A stretch of DNA of 42,700 nt. Source: a virus. The stretch's first letter is position 1. Each line of letters begins with the position of its first letter. Both the position numbers and the translations under genes were made by a program. A model generated the notes under the pieces. The model ran no database searches. It saw nothing but the letters and a program-made list of their open reading frames with translations, and was not told the origin of the DNA. Below, piece after piece: positions 19,515 through 27,722 of this stretch. The DNA is taken from IMG/VR virus record IMGVR_UViG_3300033388_002348, positions 1-42,700 of that record. One strand, given 5' to 3'.

Positions 19515-19639
19515 ATGAATGGTAATTTGTGTTTATCTTGCCAGCAAAGAAGGAAATGGAAATAACATGGCAACACAATAAAAATCATGCGGTGGCAAGA
19601 GAAAACAGAATGAAGGAATGTTTAAAAGGGGATGAATGA
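19515..19639 (+). pseudogene. Probable frameshifted small Cys protein
   Basis: The frame from the ATG at 19515 reads MNGNLCLSCQQRRKWK and stops at 19565. In another frame, 19529-19639 is open and reads ... KKEMEITWQHNKNHAVARENRMKECLKGDE. Joining the CLSC part to the second part would give a sensible small zinc-type protein, with a single-base change in the A-rich run near 19548. It is either a true frameshift, a sequencing error or two unrelated short frames. Confidence 0.35.
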
Positions 19640-19743
19640 TGCAATTGTGTATAGAGTTATTAAAAGTAATTTTAAATACTGCAATTATATTGATAACGAT
19701 AAGATTTTTGTGGTGTGCTTTGAGGTACAAAGGGTATAAATGA
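19636..19743 (+). CDS. Small membrane peptide, 35 aa
   Basis: Starts at 19636 (or 19639) inside the end of the preceding frame, after AAGGGG. Almost entirely one membrane helix (CIELLKVILNTAIILITIRFLWCAL) with a basic tail (RYKGYK). The stop overlaps the next gene's start. The same ATGATGCAATT start sequence occurs for the following gene. Function unknown. Confidence 0.45.
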   Translation: MMQLCIELLKVILNTAIILITIRFLWCALRYKGYK

Positions 19744-20024
19744 TGCAATTTTCTGGTGTTAAAGCATCAAAAATGAAATGCCCAACCTGTTCATGGTTTG
19801 AAGAAACGGAACTATATCATAAGATTGATAAGAAATGTTTTGCGCTAATTGGCACTTGTAGAAAACACGCACCCACAACAAACGGGTATCCACCTGTCTT
19901 TACCACTGATTGGTGTGGTGATCATAGATCGGATGGTTCGGAACGTGTTAAGGCAAATGGTTCGATAGATACAGCGGAACTAAGAGAAAAATATTCTAAA
20001 CAAATTAAAGGGGATTTACAGTGA
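19740..20024 (+). CDS. Cys/His-rich protein upstream of terminase, 94 aa
   Basis: KMKCPTCSWFEE, KKCFALIGTCRKHAPTTNGYPPVFTTDWCGDHRS: four or five Cys and two His with a G-T-C-R-K-H-A-P ... D-W-C-G-D-H signature seen in small phage proteins near terminase genes. Probably zinc-binding. The start at 19740 or 19743 overlaps the upstream stop. Function unknown. Confidence 0.65.
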   Translation: MMQFSGVKASKMKCPTCSWFEETELYHKIDKKCFALIGTCRKHAPTTNGYPPVFTTDWCGDHRSDGSERVKANGSIDTAELREKYSKQIKGDLQ

Positions 20025-20209
20025 AGCCAAAAACAGCAAGAAGGTTTTTAATGAGAAATAGATGGAAATTGGCAAGTATGAAGTTTTTTGATGGTGGAAA
20101 GCGGGCAAGGGAAATAGTAAGCTCTTATTTGAGAGTTTTAAAGCAAGATCTTGACAATCCTGCAACTATAAGAGTGTGGAATTTATTTGTCGAGTTTTCA
20201 ATAAGGTAG
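20021..20209 (+). CDS. Small basic protein, 62 aa, GTG start
   Basis: The GTG at 20021 overlaps the previous stop (GTGA) and AAAGGGG lies upstream. Very basic (KPKTARRFLMRNRWKLASMKFFDGGKRAREIV), ending five bases before the terminase large subunit. Likely to bind nucleic acid; family unknown. Confidence 0.6.
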   Translation: MKPKTARRFLMRNRWKLASMKFFDGGKRAREIVSSYLRVLKQDLDNPATIRVWNLFVEFSIR

Positions 20210-20213
20210 AAAG

Positions 20214-21929
20214 ATGGCTGAAGCACAACAAAAACCAACCAACTTTGAATATGCTCAACAAGTGTGTGAATATCTGCCCTCTACATCCTACAAACAAGCC
20301 CTTAAAATATACGATACAGTTTTAAACGATCCCAATCTTGACGACTACGTCACTGCCCAGATGGGATTACATGACCGCTTCTTCTTTCTCACAATGATAC
20401 TCAGAGCATCCTTTATATTTGAGACCAACAAGCCTGAGTGGATTTACGAACGGACCAGGGAAGTTGAAGTTGAACCAGACGGTTATCTCGATTTATGGGC
20501 GAGAGAACATTTCAAAAGTACTGTAATAACATTCGCGGGTTGTATACAGGAAATTGCAAAAGACTCTCCTATCTATCAGGATCTGAAAAGTGCAGATGCC
20601 TGGTTTAGAGGCCCAGGAAAAGAGATAACCATTGGAATCTTTGCGAATAAGAATCAAATTGCACGTGACTTTGTGTCTAAGATTAAGCGAGAGTGTGAAG
20701 ATAATGTGATGCTTCCAAGGCTTTACCCTACCGTATTCTGGGACAACCCAAAAAAACAAGCTCCAACATGGTCACGTGATGACGGCCTGATAATGAAAAG
20801 AACCAGCAACCCGAACGAATCTACTCTCTCAGGGTGGGGATTGGTTGATTCTTTACCAACATCAAAGCATTTTAAGCTCAGTGTGTACGATGACACAGTC
20901 ACAGAAAAGAGTGTCGGAACACCCGAGATGATCCTGAAGACCACAACAGCTTGGGAGTTATCTGACTACCTGTCTTCTCGTATTCATCCAGACATGGACC
21001 CCAGGAAGTGGCACATAGGCACTCGATACAACTACGCCGACACTTACGGTGTTATGATTAACCGAGGGTCAGTTAAGCCAAGAATATACGCAGCTACAGA
21101 AGACGGAACACCAGACGGAACACCTATATTTATTTCAGATTCACAATGGGAGCAGAAGAAAAGAGATGCTTCACCCTATACACTGGCATGTCAGATGCTC
21201 CAGAACCCAATTGCCGGGTCAGAACAGGAATTCAAACCAGAGTGGATAAGACGATACGAAGTCAGACCAGAGACCCTAAATATTGCAATCCTGGTTGATC
21301 CGGCTAATTCTAAGAAAAAAGGTACATCAAACACAGCATTTGCAGTGATCGGTAAGGACGCTCAACACAATAAGTATCTACTGGATGGAGCTTGTCACAA
21401 GATGGCATTACCCGAGAAATGGAAGATGCTGAAAGCTCTCAGGTCAAAATGGTTGCGTCAACCCGGTGTTCAGCTCGTCAAAGTAGGCTACGAAAAGTAC
21501 GGAATGCAAGCAGATATCGAGCATTATAAGGAAATGATGAAGATTGAGAAGGCACATTTCCCGATAGAAGAGGTATCATGGACCAGGGATGGGCTACAGT
21601 CCAAGGATGATCGTATCAGAAGACTGGTTGCAGATCATCATAACGCTAAGTTCTTCTACCCATATTCAGGAGATAAGACCTCTTTACAGATAAAGAAAGA
21701 GCACGAAGGCAAGCCGTATCTGATAGCCAAGCCAATCAAAAGAATCAACGAGAATGAAAGACTATACGATCTGGTAGAATGGTTTATGTCTAACGAGTAC
21801 CTGTTCTTTCCAGCAACCACAGCAAAAGACTTATTTGATGCAATTTCAAGGATTTACGATATCGATTTACCGGCACCAGTAGTTTATGGCGAGAATGATA
21901 TTTATCCGGAACATGAGGGGGATTATTGA
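20214..21929 (+). CDS. Terminase large subunit
   Basis: 571 aa. ATPase motifs: a divergent Walker A around LWAREHFKST (about 94-103) and Walker B KLSVYDD (about 221-227). The C-terminal RNase H-like nuclease has AILVDPA (catalytic Asp near 362), VGYEKYGMQADIE (Glu near 427) and a late Asp in KDLFDAIS. It drives DNA into the prohead through the portal and cuts concatemers. Order with TerS upstream and portal downstream is standard. The ribosome binding site is weak (GTAGAAAG). Confidence 0.93.
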   Translation: MAEAQQKPTNFEYAQQVCEYLPSTSYKQALKIYDTVLNDPNLDDYVTAQMGLHDRFFFLTMILRASFIFETNKPEWIYERTREVEVEPDGYLDLWAREHFKSTVITFAGCIQEIAKDSPIYQDLKSADAWFRGPGKEITIGIFANKNQIARDFVSKIKRECEDNVMLPRLYPTVFWDNPKKQAPTWSRDDGLIMKRTSNPNESTLSGWGLVDSLPTSKHFKLSVYDDTVTEKSVGTPEMILKTTTAWELSDYLSSRIHPDMDPRKWHIGTRYNYADTYGVMINRGSVKPRIYAATEDGTPDGTPIFISDSQWEQKKRDASPYTLACQMLQNPIAGSEQEFKPEWIRRYEVRPETLNIAILVDPANSKKKGTSNTAFAVIGKDAQHNKYLLDGACHKMALPEKWKMLKALRSKWLRQPGVQLVKVGYEKYGMQADIEHYKEMMKIEKAHFPIEEVSWTRDGLQSKDDRIRRLVADHHNAKFFYPYSGDKTSLQIKKEHEGKPYLIAKPIKRINENERLYDLVEWFMSNEYLFFPATTAKDLFDAISRIYDIDLPAPVVYGENDIYPEHEGDY

Positions 21930-21930
21930 G

Positions 21931-21958
21931 AGTCTCCCGCCCGTGGCAAGGTGAGACT
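21931..21958 (+). other. Hairpin after the terminase gene
   Basis: AGTCTC (21931-21936) and GAGACT (21953-21958) are perfect reverse complements directly after the terL stop. No T-run follows, so it is not a standard terminator. It may protect or process the mRNA. The 60 bases that follow hold a nine-codon frame (MSEKQVKGG) ending at the next ribosome binding site. Confidence 0.35.
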
Positions 21959-22017
21959 TTCCGTTATAAAAACAGGCAGTTAAAAAATGAGTGAAAAACA
22001 GGTAAAAGGGGGATAAA

Positions 22018-22386
22018 ATGAAATTTACAAAGCCCGAACAAAAGGAAATGGTTGAAAGTCGTATAGAGTCTTCAGATCGTTTTAACGGCAATAAAGCTTT
22101 TGATACAGATTGTCAGTATCTTAGTTTTATTAACGTATCTGATTATAAGAAGGTAAATGAGGATCTTGTTAAATTATTAATAAAAAACACAAAGATACCG
22201 TTTAATACCCCGTATGAAATTCGGGCAAGTTTGGCGTGTGATTTTGGGCGGAAACAAGGAATATCAGTGTATTACAATCCTTATTTTAGAAAAGAACACG
22301 GTGATACTTTTCTAAACGTAGATTCAAAAACATGGGAAAGAGATCAGGATAAAAGTTACTATCTTATCGGAAGGGGTGTGATTTAA
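22018..22386 (+). CDS. Hypothetical protein, 122 aa, cytosolic member of a paralog pair
   Basis: AAAGGGGG precedes the ATG. The region VSDYKKVNEDLVKLLIKN ... YYNPYFRKEHGDTFLNVDSKTWE ... YYLIGRGVI lines up along most of its length with the protein encoded next (VSDYKNIDDKVIKVLTND ... YYSPEF ... LGRGVI), so the two arose by duplication. This copy has no signal peptide. Located between terminase and portal genes; function unknown. Confidence 0.7.
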   Translation: MKFTKPEQKEMVESRIESSDRFNGNKAFDTDCQYLSFINVSDYKKVNEDLVKLLIKNTKIPFNTPYEIRASLACDFGRKQGISVYYNPYFRKEHGDTFLNVDSKTWERDQDKSYYLIGRGVI

Positions 22387-22820
22387 TGGATATAACAAGA
22401 CGAGGGTTTTTAAAAGGCTGCTTGGCAGGGTTGGCTGCTGCTTCAATTCCTATTGGATTGATTGATAAGGTAAGCTCTGAACTAAATGTGGAAGAGGGCG
22501 GAAGTTTTTTAACTGCGAATAGGTTTGATCCAAATTCTGAATATGGCAATGCTATCCCGGTCAGTGACTATAAGAATATAGATGATAAGGTAATTAAAGT
22601 CTTAACGAACGATGCAAAAAGAATTCTACCAAAAGGTACGCCGTTTGAGCTTAGAGCTAAGATTTCAACCAATTGTGGCCGTTCATCAATGGGTATAGCT
22701 TGGTATTACAGCCCTGAGTTTAAAAATAAAAAAAGAAAGCTATTTTTGGAAATGAATAGCAAAGATTGGGAGTTTAATAAAAGTGGTGGTTTTATTCTAC
22801 TTGGAAGGGGTGTGATCTAA
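22386..22820 (+). CDS. Tat-signal protein, exported paralog of the preceding gene, 144 aa
   Basis: The N-terminus MDITRRGFLKG has a perfect twin-arginine motif (T-R-R-G-F-L-K at residues 4-10), followed by a moderately hydrophobic segment CLAGLAAASIPIGLI (11-26) and no strong lipobox. The mature part repeats the fold of the upstream protein: VSDYKNIDDKVIKVL, FELRAKISTNCGRSSMGIAWYYSPEF, FLEMNSKDWEF, LLGRGVI. A folded product would be sent across the host inner membrane. Its start overlaps the previous stop and its stop overlaps the next ATG. Phage-encoded Tat substrates appear rare; the substrate or target is unknown. Confidence 0.75.
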   Translation: MDITRRGFLKGCLAGLAAASIPIGLIDKVSSELNVEEGGSFLTANRFDPNSEYGNAIPVSDYKNIDDKVIKVLTNDAKRILPKGTPFELRAKISTNCGRSSMGIAWYYSPEFKNKKRKLFLEMNSKDWEFNKSGGFILLGRGVI

Positions 22821-22975
22821 TGGCAACACCAGAACCAACATTCAGTCAAACGGATTTATTGACTTTGGTGCTCGAAGAAGACGATGAGCACTACAAGGCT
22901 GAAGATGTTTATTTGTGGAGCAATGGCAGGAAGTTCAAGAATACTGATAATTCAGGTGGGGGGCCTTACGAATGA
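22820..22975 (+). CDS. Hypothetical acidic protein, 51 aa
   Basis: The ATG overlaps the previous stop (TAATG). MATPEPTFSQTDLLTLVLEEDDEHYKAEDVYLWSNGRKFKNT: acidic and short, ending in Gly-rich sequence. No domain recognised. Confidence 0.5.
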   Translation: MATPEPTFSQTDLLTLVLEEDDEHYKAEDVYLWSNGRKFKNTDNSGGGPYE

Positions 22976-23022
22976 TAGTTTCACTTGCCGCTAATATTGC
23001 GGCTCAAGTAAAGGGGGAGAAT

Positions 23023-23187
23023 ATGGCAGTTGGAGCAAGTATAGCTGGGGCGGCATCGTCAATAGCAGTAGCAGCAGAGGATATGATTGATTTCGGCCCA
23101 AAACCAATGGATAAAAAGGATGTGGTTGAACGGGAAAAGGTGCTCGGTAAAAAGATTGTACCAGAACAGACAAGGGAAAAGCCATGA
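23023..23187 (+). CDS. Short protein sharing its N-terminus with the gp7-like ejection protein, 54 aa
   Basis: The ATG at 23023 follows AAAGGGGGAG; a longer frame from 22972 is possible but has no such signal. The first residues MAVGASIAGAASSI match those of the gp7-like protein at 34497 (MAVGAAIAGAASSI), including similar DNA. The remainder (MDKKDVVEREKVLGKKIVPEQ) is unrelated. It may be a remnant of a partial duplication or a separate small ejection-type protein. Confidence 0.5.
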   Translation: MAVGASIAGAASSIAVAAEDMIDFGPKPMDKKDVVEREKVLGKKIVPEQTREKP

Positions 23188-23546
23188 GTGATCTTCTATT
23201 CACAGGTGTTGAAGGGCATGAATACGGAGACATGCAATTATGCGCCTGTATATGCGAGACGTTAGGCAGACACTACCCAGGGCATGTGTTTTCTGCATTC
23301 GTAGCCGATGAAGAAAAAATAGGTATGGTTATCATAACAATGCCAGAAGTTACAATGGATTACGGGTACTACCTGAAATTAAAAGACGTATACGCTGACC
23401 CTTCAATGAGGTGTATAATGAGGGCTGGTGGTGAAATGATCGAACGAGCAAAGATGCCACAGAAGAACAACGGTGAATTACCGGGGGCAGTGGATGGATT
23501 ATCTGACGCTGAATTATTAAAAGCAAGGGTTTCATTATGGGAATAG
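23184..23546 (+). CDS. Hypothetical protein upstream of portal, 120 aa
   Basis: Overlaps neighbours at both ends (ATGA at the start, 10 bases into the portal gene). GHEYGDMQLCACICETLGRHYPGHVFSAFVADEEKIGMVIITMPEVTMDYGYYLKLKDV looks like a small alpha/beta domain, and the helical end (DGLSDAELLKARVSLWE) may bind the portal or capsid. A head-assembly role is inferred from position. Confidence 0.6.
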   Translation: MSDLLFTGVEGHEYGDMQLCACICETLGRHYPGHVFSAFVADEEKIGMVIITMPEVTMDYGYYLKLKDVYADPSMRCIMRAGGEMIERAKMPQKNNGELPGAVDGLSDAELLKARVSLWE

Positions 23547-25450
23547 AAAGCGAAGGAAAAGATGAATGGTTGAGTAAGGCACAACACGCTTACGAGCAAT
23601 CAACGACATTTGTGGATGCTAATTACCGTTCGAAATGGGACGCCGGATTAAGTCATTTCCAGAGTAGACACGCAGCGGGTTCTAAATATCTAAAGTCAGC
23701 ATACAAATATAGGACTAAGATATTCAGACCTAAAACAAGGGCTACCATCCGAAATAATGAGGCTGCTGCTGTGGCTGCATTTTTTGGTAATGCTGACGTC
23801 GTCTCTGTAACACCACAGAACGAAGAAAACGACATTGAAAAAGCATCGGCGGACCTATACCACGAGGTTCTTAATTACCGTCTTACAAATACCATCCCTT
23901 GGTTTTTAACTTGTGTAGGTGGGTTCCAGGATGGCATGGTAATGGGTGTTATGGTCAGTCATCAATTTTGGGGCTATGAAGAAGACTCCGATGGTAATAT
24001 TCTAAAAGACGAACCCTGCATTGACCTGCTACCGATTGAAACGATTAGAATACATCCTGCTGCCGATTGGCGTGATCCTATAAACACAAGTCCTTATTTA
24101 ATTCGCTTAATACCGATGTATGTATCCGATATCAGAGCCAGGATGAAAACAAATGACCCAAAAACAAATGAACCAAAGTGGAAAACATTTACAGACGGGC
24201 AGATAAAATCAGCACAAAAAGAACTATCCGATCGGACCACACAAATCCGTGATAACGATCGTGAAGATAAATTCGATAAGACATCAGCAGTTATTCAAGA
24301 TTATGATGTTGTTTGGGTAAGACAGTATTTTATGAAAGACGGTCGGATTGATAAGATGTTTTATACGCTTGGTGGTGAATACAGGCTGTCTGATCCAGTT
24401 GACACGCGAGGATTATATCCAGGTGGTAAAAGACCTTTTGTGATGGGCGCGGTAATTTTAGAGACTCACAGAATTATGCCTTCATCATTGGCCGAGCTTG
24501 GTAGGCCCTTACAACAGGAATTAAACGAGAATGTATGCCAGAGGGGCGATAATATCAAGCTGGCTTTAAATAAAAGATTTATTGTGGCAAGAGGCTCAAA
24601 CCCTGATTTAAAAGCCCTCCTACGCAATGTGCCTGGGTCGGTTATTCAATCAGACAGTACCGAAGACATAAAACCTCTTGAAGTTCCCGATATTACAAGC
24701 TCAAGTTATGCTGAACAAGATCGGCATAATGTTGATTTTGATGAAATAACCGGTAACTTTTCACAGTCCACAGTGCAAACAAATAAAAATCTGAACGAAA
24801 CTGTTGGCGGGTTAAGCATGTTGAGAAGCGGTTCGAACGCTCTCACTGAATATTTGATCCGGATGTTTTCAGAAACATGGGTAGAGCCGGTCATTCAGCA
24901 GCTTTTAAAATTAGAACAAGCCTATGAGACAGACATGGTTATTCTAACCCTTGCATCCAAAAAAGCCGGTATAGCTTTAAAATACGGACAGAGCGAAATA
25001 ACAGACGAATTGTTGGATCAACAACTTACAGCAAAAGTTAATGTTGGTACATCAGCTACAGATCCATGGTTAGGGTTTGAAAGACTCATGGCCGCTGTGG
25101 GTGCCGTCACTAATCTTAGTCAACAGCAGTCTCAGCAACTCACAAAGGGTATTAATGTAAGAGAAATTCAAAAAGAAATTATGAGCGCAGTTGGAGATAA
25201 AAACGGGGATCGTTTCTTAGAGACAGAAGATCAGGAAATTCCACCTGAGATTGTACAGATGCAGCAGCAAATGGAACAGATGGGCCAAGCAATGCAGGAA
25301 ATGCAAGCGGCATTACAGGACGGAGAAGCTGATAGACAGAATAAGCTTGAAATACAGGCAATGAAAGAAAAGGGTCAGACAGGAAGAACAATTGCAGATA
25401 ATGAAACCGATTTACAGGTTGAACAAATTAAAATAGTGGGGAGACAATGA
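23537..25450 (+). CDS. Portal protein
   Basis: 637 aa. The order terminase, portal, scaffold, capsid supports it, as do portal-like features: FQSRHAAGSKYLKSAYKYRTKIFRPKTRATIRNNEAA near the start, YHEVLNYRLTNTIPWFLTCVGGFQDGMVMGVMVSHQFW in the middle, RPLQQELNENVCQRGDNIKLALNKRF, then a long Gln/Met-rich helical barrel end (EIVQMQQQMEQMGQAMQEMQ). It is somewhat shorter than the P22 portal (725 aa). It forms the dodecameric DNA channel at one head vertex and docks the terminase and the gp4-like adaptor. Confidence 0.9.
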   Translation: MGIESEGKDEWLSKAQHAYEQSTTFVDANYRSKWDAGLSHFQSRHAAGSKYLKSAYKYRTKIFRPKTRATIRNNEAAAVAAFFGNADVVSVTPQNEENDIEKASADLYHEVLNYRLTNTIPWFLTCVGGFQDGMVMGVMVSHQFWGYEEDSDGNILKDEPCIDLLPIETIRIHPAADWRDPINTSPYLIRLIPMYVSDIRARMKTNDPKTNEPKWKTFTDGQIKSAQKELSDRTTQIRDNDREDKFDKTSAVIQDYDVVWVRQYFMKDGRIDKMFYTLGGEYRLSDPVDTRGLYPGGKRPFVMGAVILETHRIMPSSLAELGRPLQQELNENVCQRGDNIKLALNKRFIVARGSNPDLKALLRNVPGSVIQSDSTEDIKPLEVPDITSSSYAEQDRHNVDFDEITGNFSQSTVQTNKNLNETVGGLSMLRSGSNALTEYLIRMFSETWVEPVIQQLLKLEQAYETDMVILTLASKKAGIALKYGQSEITDELLDQQLTAKVNVGTSATDPWLGFERLMAAVGAVTNLSQQQSQQLTKGINVREIQKEIMSAVGDKNGDRFLETEDQEIPPEIVQMQQQMEQMGQAMQEMQAALQDGEADRQNKLEIQAMKEKGQTGRTIADNETDLQVEQIKIVGRQ

Positions 25451-25734
25451 TTGTAGATGACGAGCATATTAAGTGGGCCGAAAAACATTTAAAAGACAAA
25501 ATAAAAGTATGGAAAACCACAGACATAGGTCAGTTTGTTATTGGTAAAGCGTACCTGCAAGCTGAAAAAGCGAAATCCGATTTAATGAAGTTAAACCCTG
25601 AAAAGTCTGGGTTTACCGATGATGTTGTAAAGATTCAACGTGAGTATAATAACGCCATTACCGCACTTCTTTGGTTAGAAAAAGCAATTGAAGAAGGTGA
25701 GATGGCCGAACAACAACTTGAAATGGGAGAATAA
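25447..25734 (+). CDS. Hypothetical protein between portal and scaffold, 95 aa
   Basis: ATGA overlap with the portal stop. Helical, with KAYLQAEKAKSDLMKLNPEKSGFTDDVVKIQREYNNAITALLWLEKAIEEGE. The heptad-like helices suggest an assembly accessory protein. No family recognised. Confidence 0.6.
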   Translation: MIVDDEHIKWAEKHLKDKIKVWKTTDIGQFVIGKAYLQAEKAKSDLMKLNPEKSGFTDDVVKIQREYNNAITALLWLEKAIEEGEMAEQQLEMGE

Positions 25735-25737
25735 AAC

Positions 25738-26679
25738 ATGGCAGAAGACACCACCAATGGCGTGTCTGACGAGAAAGACGTTCAGGCAGCCGACAAAAAA
25801 GAAGAGATAGTTGATGAGCGTTCAGAAATGATGGATCAAATTGATCAGGGCAACAAAGCTCAAGATGTTAAAGATGCTCTTGATATGGGCATAGACCCAC
25901 CTGAAGTATCAGAGGAAGAGCCGGTAAAAAAGGTTGAAGCTGACCCGCAGAAACCAGTGGAGCCGGTGACCGAAGAAGAAATGGTAACATTAAAAGTCTA
26001 CGGACAGGAAAAGCAAGTTACAAAGGCAGAAGCATTAAAAGCCGGGATAGCTTCTTTACAGAAAGAATCCGCAGCAGATAAAATGTTACGGGATGCCGCT
26101 GATAAGAAGAAAGAAGCCGAGGAATTACTTGAAAAAGCCAAGACAGCTCCAACCGATGAGAAGGAAGAGCCGGAACATACTTGGGCTGATGCTATTGAGG
26201 AACTTCAATATGGCGATAAGGATAAAGCAGCGGAAATGTTTAACAATTTGACATCTCAACCGGGCAATACCCAACCACAGGTAACGCCTGAAGAGATCAG
26301 CAAAATGATAGACACAAAATCAGCGCAAACAAAGCACGATGATAAAATATACGACCTTATGGAGTCAGACTACTCTGAGATATTATCCGATCCGCATCTT
26401 ATGAACGTGACAAAATCTATTGCAAGTGCAAAAGAAGCGGCAGGAGATACCAGGGATACTCTTGAATTCTATACAGAGGTTTTCACAGAAGCATACGAAT
26501 GGAAGGGCATAAAGCCAGGACAAAAGAACATAGAAACCAAAAAAAATAAAAAGAAATTAATTGACACTGTGCGAGGCGTGAATACTACTGAACCGGCTGA
26601 AACAGTCTCTGATTTAACACCGGAGGAACAAACAAGCAAGACGATTCAGGAGATGGCCGAAGCCAGGGGTCAATTATAG
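25738..26679 (+). CDS. Scaffolding protein
   Basis: 313 aa, strongly acidic and disordered at the N-terminus (VDERSEMMDQIDQGNKAQ; PPEVSEEEPVKKVEADPQKP), then a coiled-coil region (AADKMLRDAADKKKEAEELLEKAK) and a basic C-terminal segment (GQKNIETKKNKKKLIDTVRG) that would bind the coat protein. Composition, size similar to P22 gp8 (303 aa) and position directly before the capsid gene support the call. It guides prohead assembly and then leaves. Confidence 0.85.
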   Translation: MAEDTTNGVSDEKDVQAADKKEEIVDERSEMMDQIDQGNKAQDVKDALDMGIDPPEVSEEEPVKKVEADPQKPVEPVTEEEMVTLKVYGQEKQVTKAEALKAGIASLQKESAADKMLRDAADKKKEAEELLEKAKTAPTDEKEEPEHTWADAIEELQYGDKDKAAEMFNNLTSQPGNTQPQVTPEEISKMIDTKSAQTKHDDKIYDLMESDYSEILSDPHLMNVTKSIASAKEAAGDTRDTLEFYTEVFTEAYEWKGIKPGQKNIETKKNKKKLIDTVRGVNTTEPAETVSDLTPEEQTSKTIQEMAEARGQL

Positions 26680-26687
26680 GAGATATT

Positions 26688-27638
26688 ATGGCTGGTCAAT
26701 TATGGGTAACGAATTCGCTTGGCGGGTATTTGTCAGCGAATAAATTAACAAAAAGGTTGCGGCTTGCGGTACAGCCAACAACCAAATTCAGGCAGTTCTG
26801 TGATGTAAAAGACGCATCACAGCAGGGTATGCACAAGGGTGCTACGTTTACCTGGGATATGGTAGCGAACATTGCAACACAGGGTACGACTTTAGTGGAA
26901 ACCACTATCATGCCTGAATCACAGATGACAATCACACAGGGAACACTTACCATTGACGAAGCTGGTAACTCTATTCCTTGGACCGGTAAACTTGATAATT
27001 TGTCCGAGATACCTCTTAGGCAATTTATTGATAAAGGTCTTAAGCATGATGCTACCAAGTTCTTTGATACTACAGCAGAGGCCCAGTTTGCGTTAACACC
27101 TCTACATGTTGCAGCCGCAACAAGCACCACCGCTGTTGTACTAACAACCAACAGTGCAACCGCAACGACCAATACAATCGCATTTGGGAAAGGCCATGCA
27201 AGGGCGGTTGTTAATCTGATGAAAGAAAGAAACATCCCACCATATCAGGTTGATGATTATATTACCATTGCTCGACCTTCTACATTTGCAACACTTGACT
27301 CTGATCTTGAAGGAGTCAGCCAGTATACCGAAACCGGATACAAGAAAATTGTTAACGGTGAGCGTGGCCGTTACAATAACATGCGGTTTATTGAGCAGAC
27401 CAATATCGCAGCCGCTAAAAACGGTACATGGGGGCAGGCTAAGTCCGATTGGATGTATTTCTTTGGCGAAGATACAGTAGCTGAGGGAATCGCAGTGCCG
27501 GAAGAAATCAGAGGTAAAATTCCTACTGATTACGGTCGGTCAAAAGGTGTGGCGTGGTACTATCTTGGAGGTTTTGGGATAGTGCATAATTCAGAAGTTT
27601 CAGAAGCAAGAATTCTTATGTGGGATTCTTTAGCTTAG
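26688..27638 (+). CDS. Major capsid protein
   Basis: 316 aa, directly after the scaffold gene with AGGAG upstream. LAVQPTTKFRQFCDVKDASQQGMHKGATFTWDMV, TLTIDEAGNSIPWTGKLDNLSEIPLRQFIDKGLKHDATKFFDTTAEAQF and the C-terminal VPEEIRGKIPTDYGRSKGVAWYYLGGFGIVHNSE fit an HK97-fold coat protein and recall the N4 gp56-type capsid group. It is clearly shorter than P22 coat protein (430 aa), so the shell gene is not P22-like although its neighbours are. It forms the icosahedral shell. Confidence 0.85.
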   Translation: MAGQLWVTNSLGGYLSANKLTKRLRLAVQPTTKFRQFCDVKDASQQGMHKGATFTWDMVANIATQGTTLVETTIMPESQMTITQGTLTIDEAGNSIPWTGKLDNLSEIPLRQFIDKGLKHDATKFFDTTAEAQFALTPLHVAAATSTTAVVLTTNSATATTNTIAFGKGHARAVVNLMKERNIPPYQVDDYITIARPSTFATLDSDLEGVSQYTETGYKKIVNGERGRYNNMRFIEQTNIAAAKNGTWGQAKSDWMYFFGEDTVAEGIAVPEEIRGKIPTDYGRSKGVAWYYLGGFGIVHNSEVSEARILMWDSLA

Positions 27639-27681
27639 AGACTATATCTTGTAGAATAGGGCCTTCCCCTTTAATTTATTA

Positions 27682-27704
27682 GCCCTGTCGGGAGGCGGCG
27701 GGGC
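27682..27704 (+). other. GC-rich hairpin after the capsid gene
   Basis: GCCCTGTC (27682-27689) pairs with GGCGGGGC (27697-27704) over eight positions (two G-U) around a 7-base loop. An upstream AGGGC (27658-27662) could instead pair with GCCCT (27682-27686), so two alternative hairpins are possible. No T-run follows. It may lower expression of downstream genes relative to capsid or stabilise the mRNA. Confidence 0.45.
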
Positions 27705-27722
27705 ATTTATAAGGAGTACGAA

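Noticed and set aside
26696-27235. 179-aa minus-strand frame inside the major capsid gene
   Set aside because: Shadow of the capsid coding strand; composition is Val/Ser/Cys-biased as expected from antisense reading.
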